64,000 bases of DNA from Micavibrio sp. UBA6147 (GTDB lineage Bacteria > Pseudomonadota > Alphaproteobacteria > Micavibrionales > UBA1664): positions 4,541 through 68,540 of the forward strand of contig DIUX01000005.1 in NCBI GenBank assembly GCA_002423185.1, read 5' to 3'. This document shows, in pieces, positions 53,904 to 61,524 of the stretch; within the stretch, counting starts at the first letter, position 1, and every line of letters begins with the position of its first letter. The notes beneath the pieces are model-generated. The model ran no database searches, had not been told where the DNA came from, and saw only the letters and a program-made list of their open reading frames with translations. Both the position numbers and the translations under genes were made by a program.

Positions 53904-54407
53904 TTATGCGAGGAGTGAGCGCCTTGGAGGCGGCAAATGAATGTCGGGGCGGTTCACGCGTAAGGAGGCTAGATAAGCCTCCGCATACGTCAATTCTTGG
54001 TCAAACACGGTTGCCATGGCAACCGGATGCATCAAAACCTTGCCAAGGTGGCATCCGCCCATAAGGCAACGGCATGTGTCTTGGCTGTGGTCGTCACTGT
54101 CTTGCGGGGTGGTTTGAGTGTCTTGCGCGGCGGCGGTGCCGTGGCTTTGGTGTGCGGCCTGCTCGTGGTCATGTCCTGATGCATCGCCTTGTCGGGGCGC
54201 GGGGCGCTGGCTGTGTGGGCAGGGGGAAGACGTTGAGGGCGCGGCGGATATAGGAGTAGCGACCGCTTTACTTGCTTGGGTAATGTCTGTGCCGTGGTCG
54301 CCTGTCATGGCTTTTCCACAGGCAAAAGGGCTTGCGGCCTGCGCCGCAACGCTGCCGAACCACCCTAAAAGGGCAAGGACAAGGAATATTTTCTTTGTTA
54401 AGCGCAT
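53904..54407 (-). CDS. Cys/His-rich periplasmic protein of the metal cluster
   Basis: 167 residues: a signal peptide (IFLVLALLGWFGSVAAQAA), a middle stretch rich in His, Gln, Asp and Thr (HDHEQAAHQSHG), and the motif CRCLMGGCHLGKVLMHP, three Cys plus His suited to metal binding. This pattern recalls DUF2946-type proteins found near copper/zinc exporters, but the match is not firm. A TATAAT-like element ends only eight bases before the ATG, and no Shine-Dalgarno is seen, so the mRNA may be leaderless. First gene of the cluster, divergent from the CDF gene. Confidence 0.6.
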   Translation of the reverse strand: MRLTKKIFLVLALLGWFGSVAAQAASPFACGKAMTGDHGTDITQASKAVATPISAAPSTSSPCPHSQRPAPRQGDASGHDHEQAAHQSHGTAAAQDTQTTPQDSDDHSQDTCRCLMGGCHLGKVLMHPVAMATVFDQELTYAEAYLASLRVNRPDIHLPPPRRSLLA

Positions 54408-54564
54408 AATGTCTTATTATATAGCAGCCACGGCCAAAATAAAATGCTTATATCCTGATGCGACATTGAAAATTTGTAATGAATACGAGTAAAACTATGG
54501 ATGACAAGGCACCGCCAATGACCAATCGACTAATGACGCGAGCCTTCCTGCAAAGGACAAAGAC

Positions 54565-55524
54565 ATGAACGACCAAACGCAAAACACATACGGAGCGGAG
54601 CATATCGACCCGAATCTGGATCGGCGTTTGCCTCTGGCTGCGGGGCTTGCGGCGGTGTTGGTGTCGATTGCGCTGGTGGTGATCAAAAGCTGGACATGGT
54701 TCGAAACGGGGTCGAGCGCGGTTTTATCGTCGGTTGTTGATTCCTTGATTGATATTTTGATCTCGGCGACCAATCTCGGCGCGATCTGGTACGCCAGCCG
54801 CCCCGCCGATGACGACCACCGCCATGGACACGGCAAGGCCGAAGGCGTCGCCGCCCTGTTCCAATCCGCATTCATTATCGGGTCATCGGCGTTTATTTTC
54901 CTTCAAGCCGTTCGTTTTATCACGATGAAGGAGGTCATTGTTGACCACGAATCCGCGATTGTCGTGATGGCGATTGCGATTGTTTTGAACCTTGCTTTGG
55001 TTCTGTTTCAAACCTATGTAAAGAGCAAAACAGGGTCATTGGCCGTCGAGGCGGATCAAGCCCATTATTCCGGCGATATCTTTATTCATGGCGGGGTGAT
55101 TGCGTCATTGCTCGCGGACAAATACGCCGGATGGGGCTGGGCTGACCCTGTGTTTGCGATTTTGGTGTGTGTGTGGCTCGCCGTGAATGCGCGCAGCATC
55201 GCGGTCAAGGCGCTGGGGATGCTTTTGGACCGTGAGCTTGAAGAATCGGCGCGCGAAAAGATTGTCCAGATTATCCGCACGCAAGACGGCGTGCTCGGGG
55301 CGCATGATTTGCGCACGCGCCGCTCCGGCCGCCAAATTAAGATGGCGCTGGACATCGAAGTAGCACCGGACATTCCGTTGAAACAGGCGCATGACATCAG
55401 TATGGCGCTGGAGGCACGGTTAATCGCTGAATTCCCGGGGAGCGAGATCATGATCCATATTGACCCTTACGGTGAACCAGAGGATTCCCGCCATAAACAC
55501 CTCAGTGACATGCACATCATATAG
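54565..55524 (+). CDS. Cation diffusion facilitator (FieF/YiiP-like zinc/iron efflux)
   Basis: 319 residues with six membrane helices. The metal sites of the family are readable: SSVVDSLIDILIS (Asp at 4 spacing), HRHGHGKAEG in the helix III side, and the dimer-domain His residues in the C-terminal part (GAHDLRTRRSG). It exports divalent cations by proton exchange from the inner membrane. The name could be fieF. Together with the neighbouring cluster it forms a metal-resistance region. One dispersed-repeat copy (54872-54885) lies inside it. Confidence 0.88.
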   Translation: MNDQTQNTYGAEHIDPNLDRRLPLAAGLAAVLVSIALVVIKSWTWFETGSSAVLSSVVDSLIDILISATNLGAIWYASRPADDDHRHGHGKAEGVAALFQSAFIIGSSAFIFLQAVRFITMKEVIVDHESAIVVMAIAIVLNLALVLFQTYVKSKTGSLAVEADQAHYSGDIFIHGGVIASLLADKYAGWGWADPVFAILVCVWLAVNARSIAVKALGMLLDRELEESAREKIVQIIRTQDGVLGAHDLRTRRSGRQIKMALDIEVAPDIPLKQAHDISMALEARLIAEFPGSEIMIHIDPYGEPEDSRHKHLSDMHII

Positions 55525-55561
55525 GATATAAATATAGGTGGACACCATCAAAGGCACGGCA

Positions 55562-56704
55562 ATGAACACCCCCAACCCAACAAGACCGCCTGAAGACGCA
55601 CAGGACATTTTGCTCGCCGACATTGGCGGGACACATGTGCGCCTTGCTTTGTCTTCACGGGAGTTCGAGCAGACGCATCAATCGGCGTTTCATGCGGTTG
55701 AAAAATACAAGGCTTTGGATTGGCCTGATTTTGAGGGGCTTGTCCGTGCCTACCTCGATAACCACAGCAAAACCCCGCAATCCCTTCGCGCCATGGCGAT
55801 TGCTAGCGCGGTGCGCCCCGAAGGCAAGGACGGGCGCATCATTCGGTTTGACCCATCGTATAAGAATAATAATTGGGTCATTGACCGTGACGCGCTCTCG
55901 GCCTCTTTTGGCGGTGTGCCATGTACTCTGGCGCTGGATACGCAGGCGCAGTTCCACACAATCCGCCAGTTCCATAAAAATACCGCCCCCCATGATCTAT
56001 ATGAATGCCTGCATCAAGGTGGGTCATTATCGGGTCATTGTGGTCAAAATGATACGGCGTTGATGGTCAGTGTCGGCACAGGGCTCGGACACGCTTACGG
56101 CGCGTGCCAAAGCCCTCAAAGCGGCGGCGATGGCGATGTGCGCCCGACATTCGGCGGGCATATGGTGCCGGCTTGCGCGACAACGGAACAGCAAGACGCG
56201 ATGCACAGCATCGCCCAATCCCTGCACGGCAAACGCCATGTCATCTTCGAAGACATTGTGTCGGGGCGCGGATTCTTCGGTTTGTACAGCTTCGCGTGCC
56301 ACCGCAAGGCGATGGAGCCCGCCTATAACGATGTGTTCACCTTAATGGCGGACGGGCTTGATCCTGATAACCAAGAAGTACAAAGCGCCGCGCGGTTGTT
56401 TTGCGAATTTCTCGGCCTCTATGTCAATGTGGTGGCGACCAGTATTCATGCCTTTGGCGGCGTCTATTTGATCGGGTCAATCCTGCGCCGCCTGCGCGAA
56501 GTGGGTTTGTTTGACGAGGAAACCGTCAAAAAATCCATGTGGCTTGACATGGTGCAGGTGGTTGATCGGGCATGGCGTGAGGCGCCGATCTATCTGGGGC
56601 GGGCGCAGCATTTGACCCTTCACGGATTATGCGACATGGCGCGGCAACACGGCGATGGTGCTGCGGTTTCTGAAGCTTCTGGGGCTTTGGAGGCACGCGG
56701 ATGA
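55562..56704 (+). CDS. glk: Glucokinase-family protein
   Basis: 380 residues; N-terminal phosphate loop LLADIGGTHVRLAL, catalytic Asp in LALDTQAQF, SVGTGLGHAYG and VSGRGFFGLY. The conserved sugar-contact motif normally GEGGH reads TFGGH here, replacing a glucose-contact Glu with Phe, so specificity may differ or activity be reduced. A 50-residue insertion around the GTGLG segment contains a dispersed-repeat copy in frame (SLSGHCG). The start at 55562 is chosen over GTG 55538. The stop overlaps the deacetylase start. Confidence 0.78.
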   Translation: MNTPNPTRPPEDAQDILLADIGGTHVRLALSSREFEQTHQSAFHAVEKYKALDWPDFEGLVRAYLDNHSKTPQSLRAMAIASAVRPEGKDGRIIRFDPSYKNNNWVIDRDALSASFGGVPCTLALDTQAQFHTIRQFHKNTAPHDLYECLHQGGSLSGHCGQNDTALMVSVGTGLGHAYGACQSPQSGGDGDVRPTFGGHMVPACATTEQQDAMHSIAQSLHGKRHVIFEDIVSGRGFFGLYSFACHRKAMEPAYNDVFTLMADGLDPDNQEVQSAARLFCEFLGLYVNVVATSIHAFGGVYLIGSILRRLREVGLFDEETVKKSMWLDMVQVVDRAWREAPIYLGRAQHLTLHGLCDMARQHGDGAAVSEASGALEARG

Positions 56705-57576
56705 TGTCTGACCTTGCCGGCGGTGACGCGGCGCATGACGCTAATAATGACACGGCGCATGACCCAACTGTGCCACCGCTCCGCCTATACCTCACCATTG
56801 ACGACTCCCCTTCGCTCCATACGGATGAATTGACGGATTATATGGCGCAAAGGGACATTCCGGCATTGATTTTTTGCCGTGGGGATTATCTGGAACAAAA
56901 CCCCGAACCGATTATCCGCGCAATTCACAAAGGCTTCGTGATTGGCAATCATCTCTACAGCCACCGCCGCGCCAGCCGCCTTGACGAGGCCGAGATACGG
57001 CAAGAAATTACACGCACGGAGGCCTTGATTGACGCAGTTTACGTGCGTGCGAAGGTATCACGACCGTTCAAGGCGCTGCGCTTTCCCTATATGGATCGCG
57101 GCATGGGGGCGTGGTTCGCGGAGCCGCTGAAACTGGACGATGACGCACGATCCGTTGTCGAGGATATGGTGGGGCTTGGTTTGGGCAATGACCCGAAAAT
57201 GACCCCAAGCGAGGCGCAAATTGAGGTCAAGAACCGCATCGCGGCGTTTTTAACGGCGCAAGGGTTTCGCGCGCCGGATTGTCCGGACGTGACCGCGCCG
57301 TGGTTCAGGCAGAGTGAAGAGCTAAACACCGCCCCCGACACGATGATGACGGCCTCCAGCAGCGATTGGATGCTGACACAGCGTCACATCGGCAAATGGC
57401 CGTATGACAGTGTGGAGGCCTTGAGCGCCCGTATGATCGCCGCCATGCGCGCGCCGGTTCACCACGGCTCCGCGCATATCGCCTTGCTGCACGACCAAGA
57501 CGAGCTTGCCCCCGTATTCACGGCGTTTATTGACGCGCTGGTGGCGCATGATGCCGTCTTCTTGCCGATCCGCTAG
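56701..57576 (+). CDS. NodB-type polysaccharide deacetylase-like protein
   Basis: 291 residues with the NodB homology motifs: YLTIDDSPSLHT (motif 1, with catalytic Asp), GNHLYSHRRAS (motif 2, H...H metal ligands), and ALRFPYMDRGMGA (motif 3), and a late LLHDQDE (motif 5 His-Asp). Usually hydrolyses N-acetyl groups from glycans, but no signal peptide is visible, so the substrate is uncertain. Coupled to glk by a 4-base overlap. A repeat copy in the opposite orientation lies at 57186-57205. Confidence 0.78.
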   Translation: MMSDLAGGDAAHDANNDTAHDPTVPPLRLYLTIDDSPSLHTDELTDYMAQRDIPALIFCRGDYLEQNPEPIIRAIHKGFVIGNHLYSHRRASRLDEAEIRQEITRTEALIDAVYVRAKVSRPFKALRFPYMDRGMGAWFAEPLKLDDDARSVVEDMVGLGLGNDPKMTPSEAQIEVKNRIAAFLTAQGFRAPDCPDVTAPWFRQSEELNTAPDTMMTASSSDWMLTQRHIGKWPYDSVEALSARMIAAMRAPVHHGSAHIALLHDQDELAPVFTAFIDALVAHDAVFLPIR

Positions 57577-57685
57577 CCACTCTCTTATACAAAAGCGCAG
57601 CGTTGTTGGGGCTGGACAAGGCGCAGTATTCTTGCGATAACAAACCCGCAAAAAGATTAAGCTGACATAACAAAGGATACACATC

Positions 57686-58573
57686 ATGTCCCAGCCGAAA
57701 AAAGAATTCCAGATCGTCACCATCGGTGATTACGGACGCGGAGAATTGGCCTTCAAAGAAGTGCGTGACAGCATCTGGGCGTCTTGCAAGAAACACGGCA
57801 TCACCGTCGATGACTATGACGAATACGCCGTTCCGGCCTTCAGCACCGTTTCAACCGCCTTTGCGTTGGCGCAGCTTGGCCTGACGACCCGTTTGCCCGA
57901 AACCAAGAAATTCTTCGTCAACACCGCCCCACGCGGTGACGACAGCAAAGCCCGCGTGAACAACGAAGGCGAAGGCTTCGTCTATGGACGCTTGTTCAAC
58001 GGCGTTGAATTTTGTGCGGTGAACAGTGGGTACTCCCTGTCTTTCGTCAAACATGCCGCGCTCGAAATCCGCAAAATCCACGTCAGCCGCGAAGGCTCGC
58101 AATTCCGCTCACGCGACAACTTCCCGCCCGCCTTTGCGCAGGTTCTCGCCGGCGACCACAGCATTTTGGGCGAGGACGTGACCCACACCATCCCCGACAT
58201 GCCGACGGACATCATCGTGCATATCGATGGCTATGGCCGCAGCGACGGATACGGCAACTTGAAAATCTATACCGACCCGTCAAAAGTCGAAGCCCTCAAA
58301 GGCAAAAATGTGTTGATTGAACTCGGCAGCAATGTCGAATTCGGCAACATCAACCAACACACCAAAATGCGCAAAGGCCTCGTGACCGAGCGTATTTTTG
58401 ATGTCGGGAGCGGTGAGATCGCCTTCGCAAAGACGGGGAGCTCCGGCTGGTTCCTGCCCGATGGCAGCCGCCAGTCATTCTCCGAGATCGTGGTGCGCAG
58501 CGGTGACGCCTATGACGCCTTTGGCCGCCCGAAAATCGGCACCCGTGTCGGCTGGCAAACCCTGTCGAAATAA
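57686..58573 (+). CDS. DUF62-type SAM hydrolase/halogenase-superfamily protein
   Basis: 295 residues. Segments typical of the DUF62 (SAM hydroxide adenosyltransferase) superfamily: VIFFVNTAPRG-like FFVNTAPRGDD, EFCAVNSGYSLSFVKHA, FRSRDNFPPAFAQVLAG, and a C-terminal domain that begins IDGYGRSDGYGNLKIYT. Members hydrolyse SAM to adenosine and methionine; fluorinases and chlorinases belong to the same fold, but no halide-site residues could be checked. No clear operon partner; tRNA-Gly follows. Confidence 0.7.
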   Translation: MSQPKKEFQIVTIGDYGRGELAFKEVRDSIWASCKKHGITVDDYDEYAVPAFSTVSTAFALAQLGLTTRLPETKKFFVNTAPRGDDSKARVNNEGEGFVYGRLFNGVEFCAVNSGYSLSFVKHAALEIRKIHVSREGSQFRSRDNFPPAFAQVLAGDHSILGEDVTHTIPDMPTDIIVHIDGYGRSDGYGNLKIYTDPSKVEALKGKNVLIELGSNVEFGNINQHTKMRKGLVTERIFDVGSGEIAFAKTGSSGWFLPDGSRQSFSEIVVRSGDAYDAFGRPKIGTRVGWQTLSK

Positions 58574-58680
58574 TTTCCGTTGAAACGAGTGAAGTCAGGG
58601 CTTGCATTTTGCCCTGATTTCTGTTTTTTATCTGTCTAAGCGCGGTCTTCGCGCCGCCGCCGCCTGTTAAAGGCCGCAAA

Positions 58681-58754
58681 GCGGGTGTAGCTCAATGGTA
58701 GAGTTCTAGCCTTCCAAGCTAGCTGTGCGGGTTCGATCCCCGTCACCCGCTCCA
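58681..58754 (+). tRNA. tRNA-Gly (anticodon TCC)
   Basis: Acceptor GCGGGTG pairs with CACCCGC; the anticodon stem CTAGC/GCTAG closes loop CTTCCAA with anticodon TCC; the T-arm GTTCGATCC is canonical; CCA is encoded at 58752-58754. An AT-rich foreign-looking gene follows its 3' end. Confidence 0.96.
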
Positions 58755-58907
58755 TTTTTTCTTTATATTGAATATGACCACTAGCTCCAGCCTGTAAAAA
58801 CTAAAGCTACATTTTAATCCTTGATAATGGTCGTTAAAGGGGAGTGCTATTATGTGGGCAAGGTTTGCAGGCGGGGATAGAGAAGTTTAAAGATTTGGGA
58901 TAATTAG

Positions 58908-59726
58908 ATGTTCAAGAGACGGGAACATATTAGAACTAACTATTACGGCACTGTATCTTGGGTGCGCGAGCATCTGGTTAGTAGAGTTACTGGAATCAAA
59001 CGTAATTGGGATTACGAATCAGTCACTAATCCAAATGCTAGTTGTCCTGTTTGTGGAGCTTCTGTTTTTTATTACCAAAACAACTATGGTTCTAGGGTGT
59101 TCTTCGATGAATTGGGTCCGGATTGGCCTAAACATCCTTGCACAGACAATGGCAAGTATAAATACTCCCCACAAAAAAGAAAAACGGAGAATAGAAAGAC
59201 TTATGCTTGGGAGCTTAATGGCTGGACGCCTTTGTTTCAGATAGCCCAGCAAGACTGTATAGAGAACAATAAAAGCAAATGGATTCTGTTAAAAGTTGAG
59301 ATGGGAGAACTAAAGAAGCAAGCGTTTTTTTGGTTAGATGGAAAAGGTGTAGAACTAGAAGATGTATCTTCTCCAATTTTTATGAGGGAAGAAGAGGGAC
59401 AAATTGTTTTCTCATGGTGGGAAATAAAGAGGCAGGCGATAGCGGGCATCGGGCGAACATATCGAAGAATTAAGGATGATAGCGATTATGAAGAAGTAAA
59501 AATACTAGACCGAAATTACAGGAAGGGTCGTAGGCGCATGTTTTGGATGATTGAGTATCTTGATGGTGCTCGTCAGACAGTACTGATTCAAGACAGTGAA
59601 CACTCGCACAAGATACCTACAAAATCTTATATAAAACATTTAGACGACGAATGGGCTGTAATGCTTTTGAAATTTAGAAAGGCATCGGCTTATATTATGG
59701 TTAATAAGGTTTCTAAAAAGCAATGA
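58908..59726 (+). CDS. AT-rich zinc-ribbon protein downstream of tRNA-Gly
   Basis: 272 residues. A Cys-rich element near residue 45 (CPVCGASVFYYQNNYGSRVFFDELGPDWPKHPC, three Cys and one His in order) is a recurring, otherwise uncharacterised motif that I recall from hypothetical proteins in many bacterial islands. The remainder is mixed alpha/beta with no second known domain. Composition is much lower in GC than the neighbours, and a long terminator separates it from clpX. Function unknown; an accessory, possibly defence-linked gene. Confidence 0.6.
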   Translation: MFKRREHIRTNYYGTVSWVREHLVSRVTGIKRNWDYESVTNPNASCPVCGASVFYYQNNYGSRVFFDELGPDWPKHPCTDNGKYKYSPQKRKTENRKTYAWELNGWTPLFQIAQQDCIENNKSKWILLKVEMGELKKQAFFWLDGKGVELEDVSSPIFMREEEGQIVFSWWEIKRQAIAGIGRTYRRIKDDSDYEEVKILDRNYRKGRRRMFWMIEYLDGARQTVLIQDSEHSHKIPTKSYIKHLDDEWAVMLLKFRKASAYIMVNKVSKKQ

Positions 59727-59824
59727 GCATTATTATCGCATTTTTTAGTTTTATAGATATGTCAGGGATTGAAAGAGGCGTGTAATCAAGGGTGCCGAGT
59801 ATTGATCGCTGTAACGCCTAGAAC

Positions 59825-59862
59825 AAACACATCAACCGCCCCGAAGGGCGGTTGATGTGTTT
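59825..59862. terminator. Strong bidirectional terminator between the zinc-ribbon gene and clpX
   Basis: A 17-base perfect stem (AAACACATCAACCGCCC and its complement) around loop CGAA is flanked by T or A runs on both sides, able to stop transcription from either direction. Confidence 0.85.
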
Positions 59863-59892
59863 TGTTTCGTTTAAGTTTTGCGCCAGACAGCC

Positions 59893-61152
59893 TTACGCGA
59901 CTTTTGGTTTTTTCTGGCGGATGATTTTGATGCTCTTGCCTTGGTCGCGGACGGCTTCGGCGGTGACGACGACCTTGGTTACGTTTTCTTCGCTCGGAAC
60001 CTCGTACATGACGTGTTTGAGGGTTTTTTCCATGATGCCGCGAAGGCCGCGCGCGCCGGTGTTGCGGGCGTTGGCTTGTTTGGCGATTTCGAGCAAGGCG
60101 TCCGGTTCGAATTCCAGTTTATAGCCGCTCATCTCCGCCAATCTTTGGTATTGTTTGACCAAGGCTTTGCGCGGCTCGGTCAGGATGCGGACAAGATCGG
60201 CTTCTTGGAGCTTTTCAAGCGGTGCAATGACCGGCAAACGACCGATGAATTCAGGAATCATGCCGAATTTGCGCACGTCTTCTGGCTCAACCTCTTTCAT
60301 GAAGCGGGTTTTGTCGGTGTCTTCTTCGGGGCCGCGCACGGCGGCGTTAAAGCCGATCCCGCCGCGTTTGTCACCCTCGATGCGCAGGGCGATCACGTCT
60401 TCAATCCCTGCGAAAGCGCCGCCGCAGACGAACAAGATGTTGGTCGTGTCGATTTGCACAGTTTCGGCGTTCGGATGTTTGCGCCCGCCTTGCGGGGGAA
60501 CATTGACAACGGAACCTTCGAGAAGTTTTAACAGCGCTTGTTGCACGCCTTCGCCGCTGACGTCGCGGGTGATGGATTTGTTTTCGGATTTGCGGCCGAT
60601 TTTGTCGATTTCGTCGATGTAAACAATGCCGCGCTGGGCTTTTTCAACATTGCCGTCACTGGCCTGAAGCAATTTCACGAGGATGCTCTCGACGTCTTCG
60701 CCGACATATCCGGCTTCGGTGAGGGATGTGGCGTCCGCCATGGCGAAAGGAACATCAAGAACTTTGGCAAGGGTTTGCAGCAAGAATGTCTTGCCCGACC
60801 CCGTCGGCCCGACCATCAAGACGTTTGATTTTTCAATTTCGGCGTCCTTTGAGGATTTTGTGCCGCCCAGTGTGGACAGGCGTTTATAATGGTTATGTGT
60901 GGCGACGGCGAGGGCGATTTTGGCCTCGTCCTGACCGATGACATATTCGTCAAGTGCGCCCTTGATGTCTTTGGGGTTCGGGAATTGCCCGCTGGCGGCG
61001 GCGTTAAAGCTCAAACTCGTGCGCTTTTCTTCCTCGATAATATCTTTGCATGTATCAATACACTCGTTACAGATATGAACTGTTGGGCCAGCAATCAGCT
61101 TCTCGACTTCGTGTGACCCTTTTCCGCAAAACCCGCAATCTACTTTCGACAT
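59893..61152 (-). CDS. clpX: ATP-dependent Clp protease ATP-binding subunit ClpX
   Basis: Unfolds substrates for ClpP. N-terminal zinc-binding domain CGFCGKGSHEVEKL...CNECID with four Cys, Walker A GPTGSGKTFLL, Walker B VYIDEIDKI, pore loop region, SVVNVPPQGGRKHPN (RKH), sensor GRLPVIAPLEKL, and a terminal LEIAKQANARNTGARGLR domain. 419 residues, full length. clpP is not in this window on the expected side. The 372-base upstream gap (61153-61524) holds its promoter region and a 24-base tandem repeat. Confidence 0.96.
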   Translation of the reverse strand: MSKVDCGFCGKGSHEVEKLIAGPTVHICNECIDTCKDIIEEEKRTSLSFNAAASGQFPNPKDIKGALDEYVIGQDEAKIALAVATHNHYKRLSTLGGTKSSKDAEIEKSNVLMVGPTGSGKTFLLQTLAKVLDVPFAMADATSLTEAGYVGEDVESILVKLLQASDGNVEKAQRGIVYIDEIDKIGRKSENKSITRDVSGEGVQQALLKLLEGSVVNVPPQGGRKHPNAETVQIDTTNILFVCGGAFAGIEDVIALRIEGDKRGGIGFNAAVRGPEEDTDKTRFMKEVEPEDVRKFGMIPEFIGRLPVIAPLEKLQEADLVRILTEPRKALVKQYQRLAEMSGYKLEFEPDALLEIAKQANARNTGARGLRGIMEKTLKHVMYEVPSEENVTKVVVTAEAVRDQGKSIKIIRQKKPKVA

Positions 61153-61302
61153 GGCGTCCCTATTCCTTTTTTATTGGTATTGTTTTCGTTTGTTAATGTC
61201 CTGTTAATAATTTACATAACACGATTTAATTACGCAAGTCTAGTGTTTTTCATAATAAAAATACAAAAAACAATCTACGGTAAACAAATATCAATAAAAA
61301 CA

Positions 61303-61374
61303 CGGTGTTATGCATCGCGCTACGCGCGTATTTATACATTTCGCCATGCGCGTATTTATGTATTGTGCTAGGCG
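61303..61374 (-). repeat. Three tandem degenerate 24-bp repeats upstream of clpX
   Basis: Units at 61303-61326, 61327-61350 and 61351-61374 share the core CGTATTTAT then GC-rich sequence. On the minus strand they would encode repeated eight-residue units (R.A..INT) in a short frame, but a structural or regulatory role is more likely. They lie 150-220 bases upstream of the clpX start. Confidence 0.65.
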
Positions 61375-61524
61375 CGGATTGTGCCGTCGATTATGCGCCG
61401 TGCCAGAGGTTACTATAAGCCTTGGCGTGACGCAATATGGCGTGTGGATCGGATTAAGCGCAGCTTTACTGTGTGACCTTAACAAACGCCGCACCAAAAG
61501 TGAGCGGCGTTTGCTGTTTGAGCC

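Noticed and set aside
58755..59892. Attachment-site repeat for an element at tRNA-Gly
   Set aside because: No second copy of the tRNA 3' end was found; only T-rich chance similarity.
61303..61374. CRISPR array
   Set aside because: Repeats are directly adjacent with no unique spacers and no cas genes are present.
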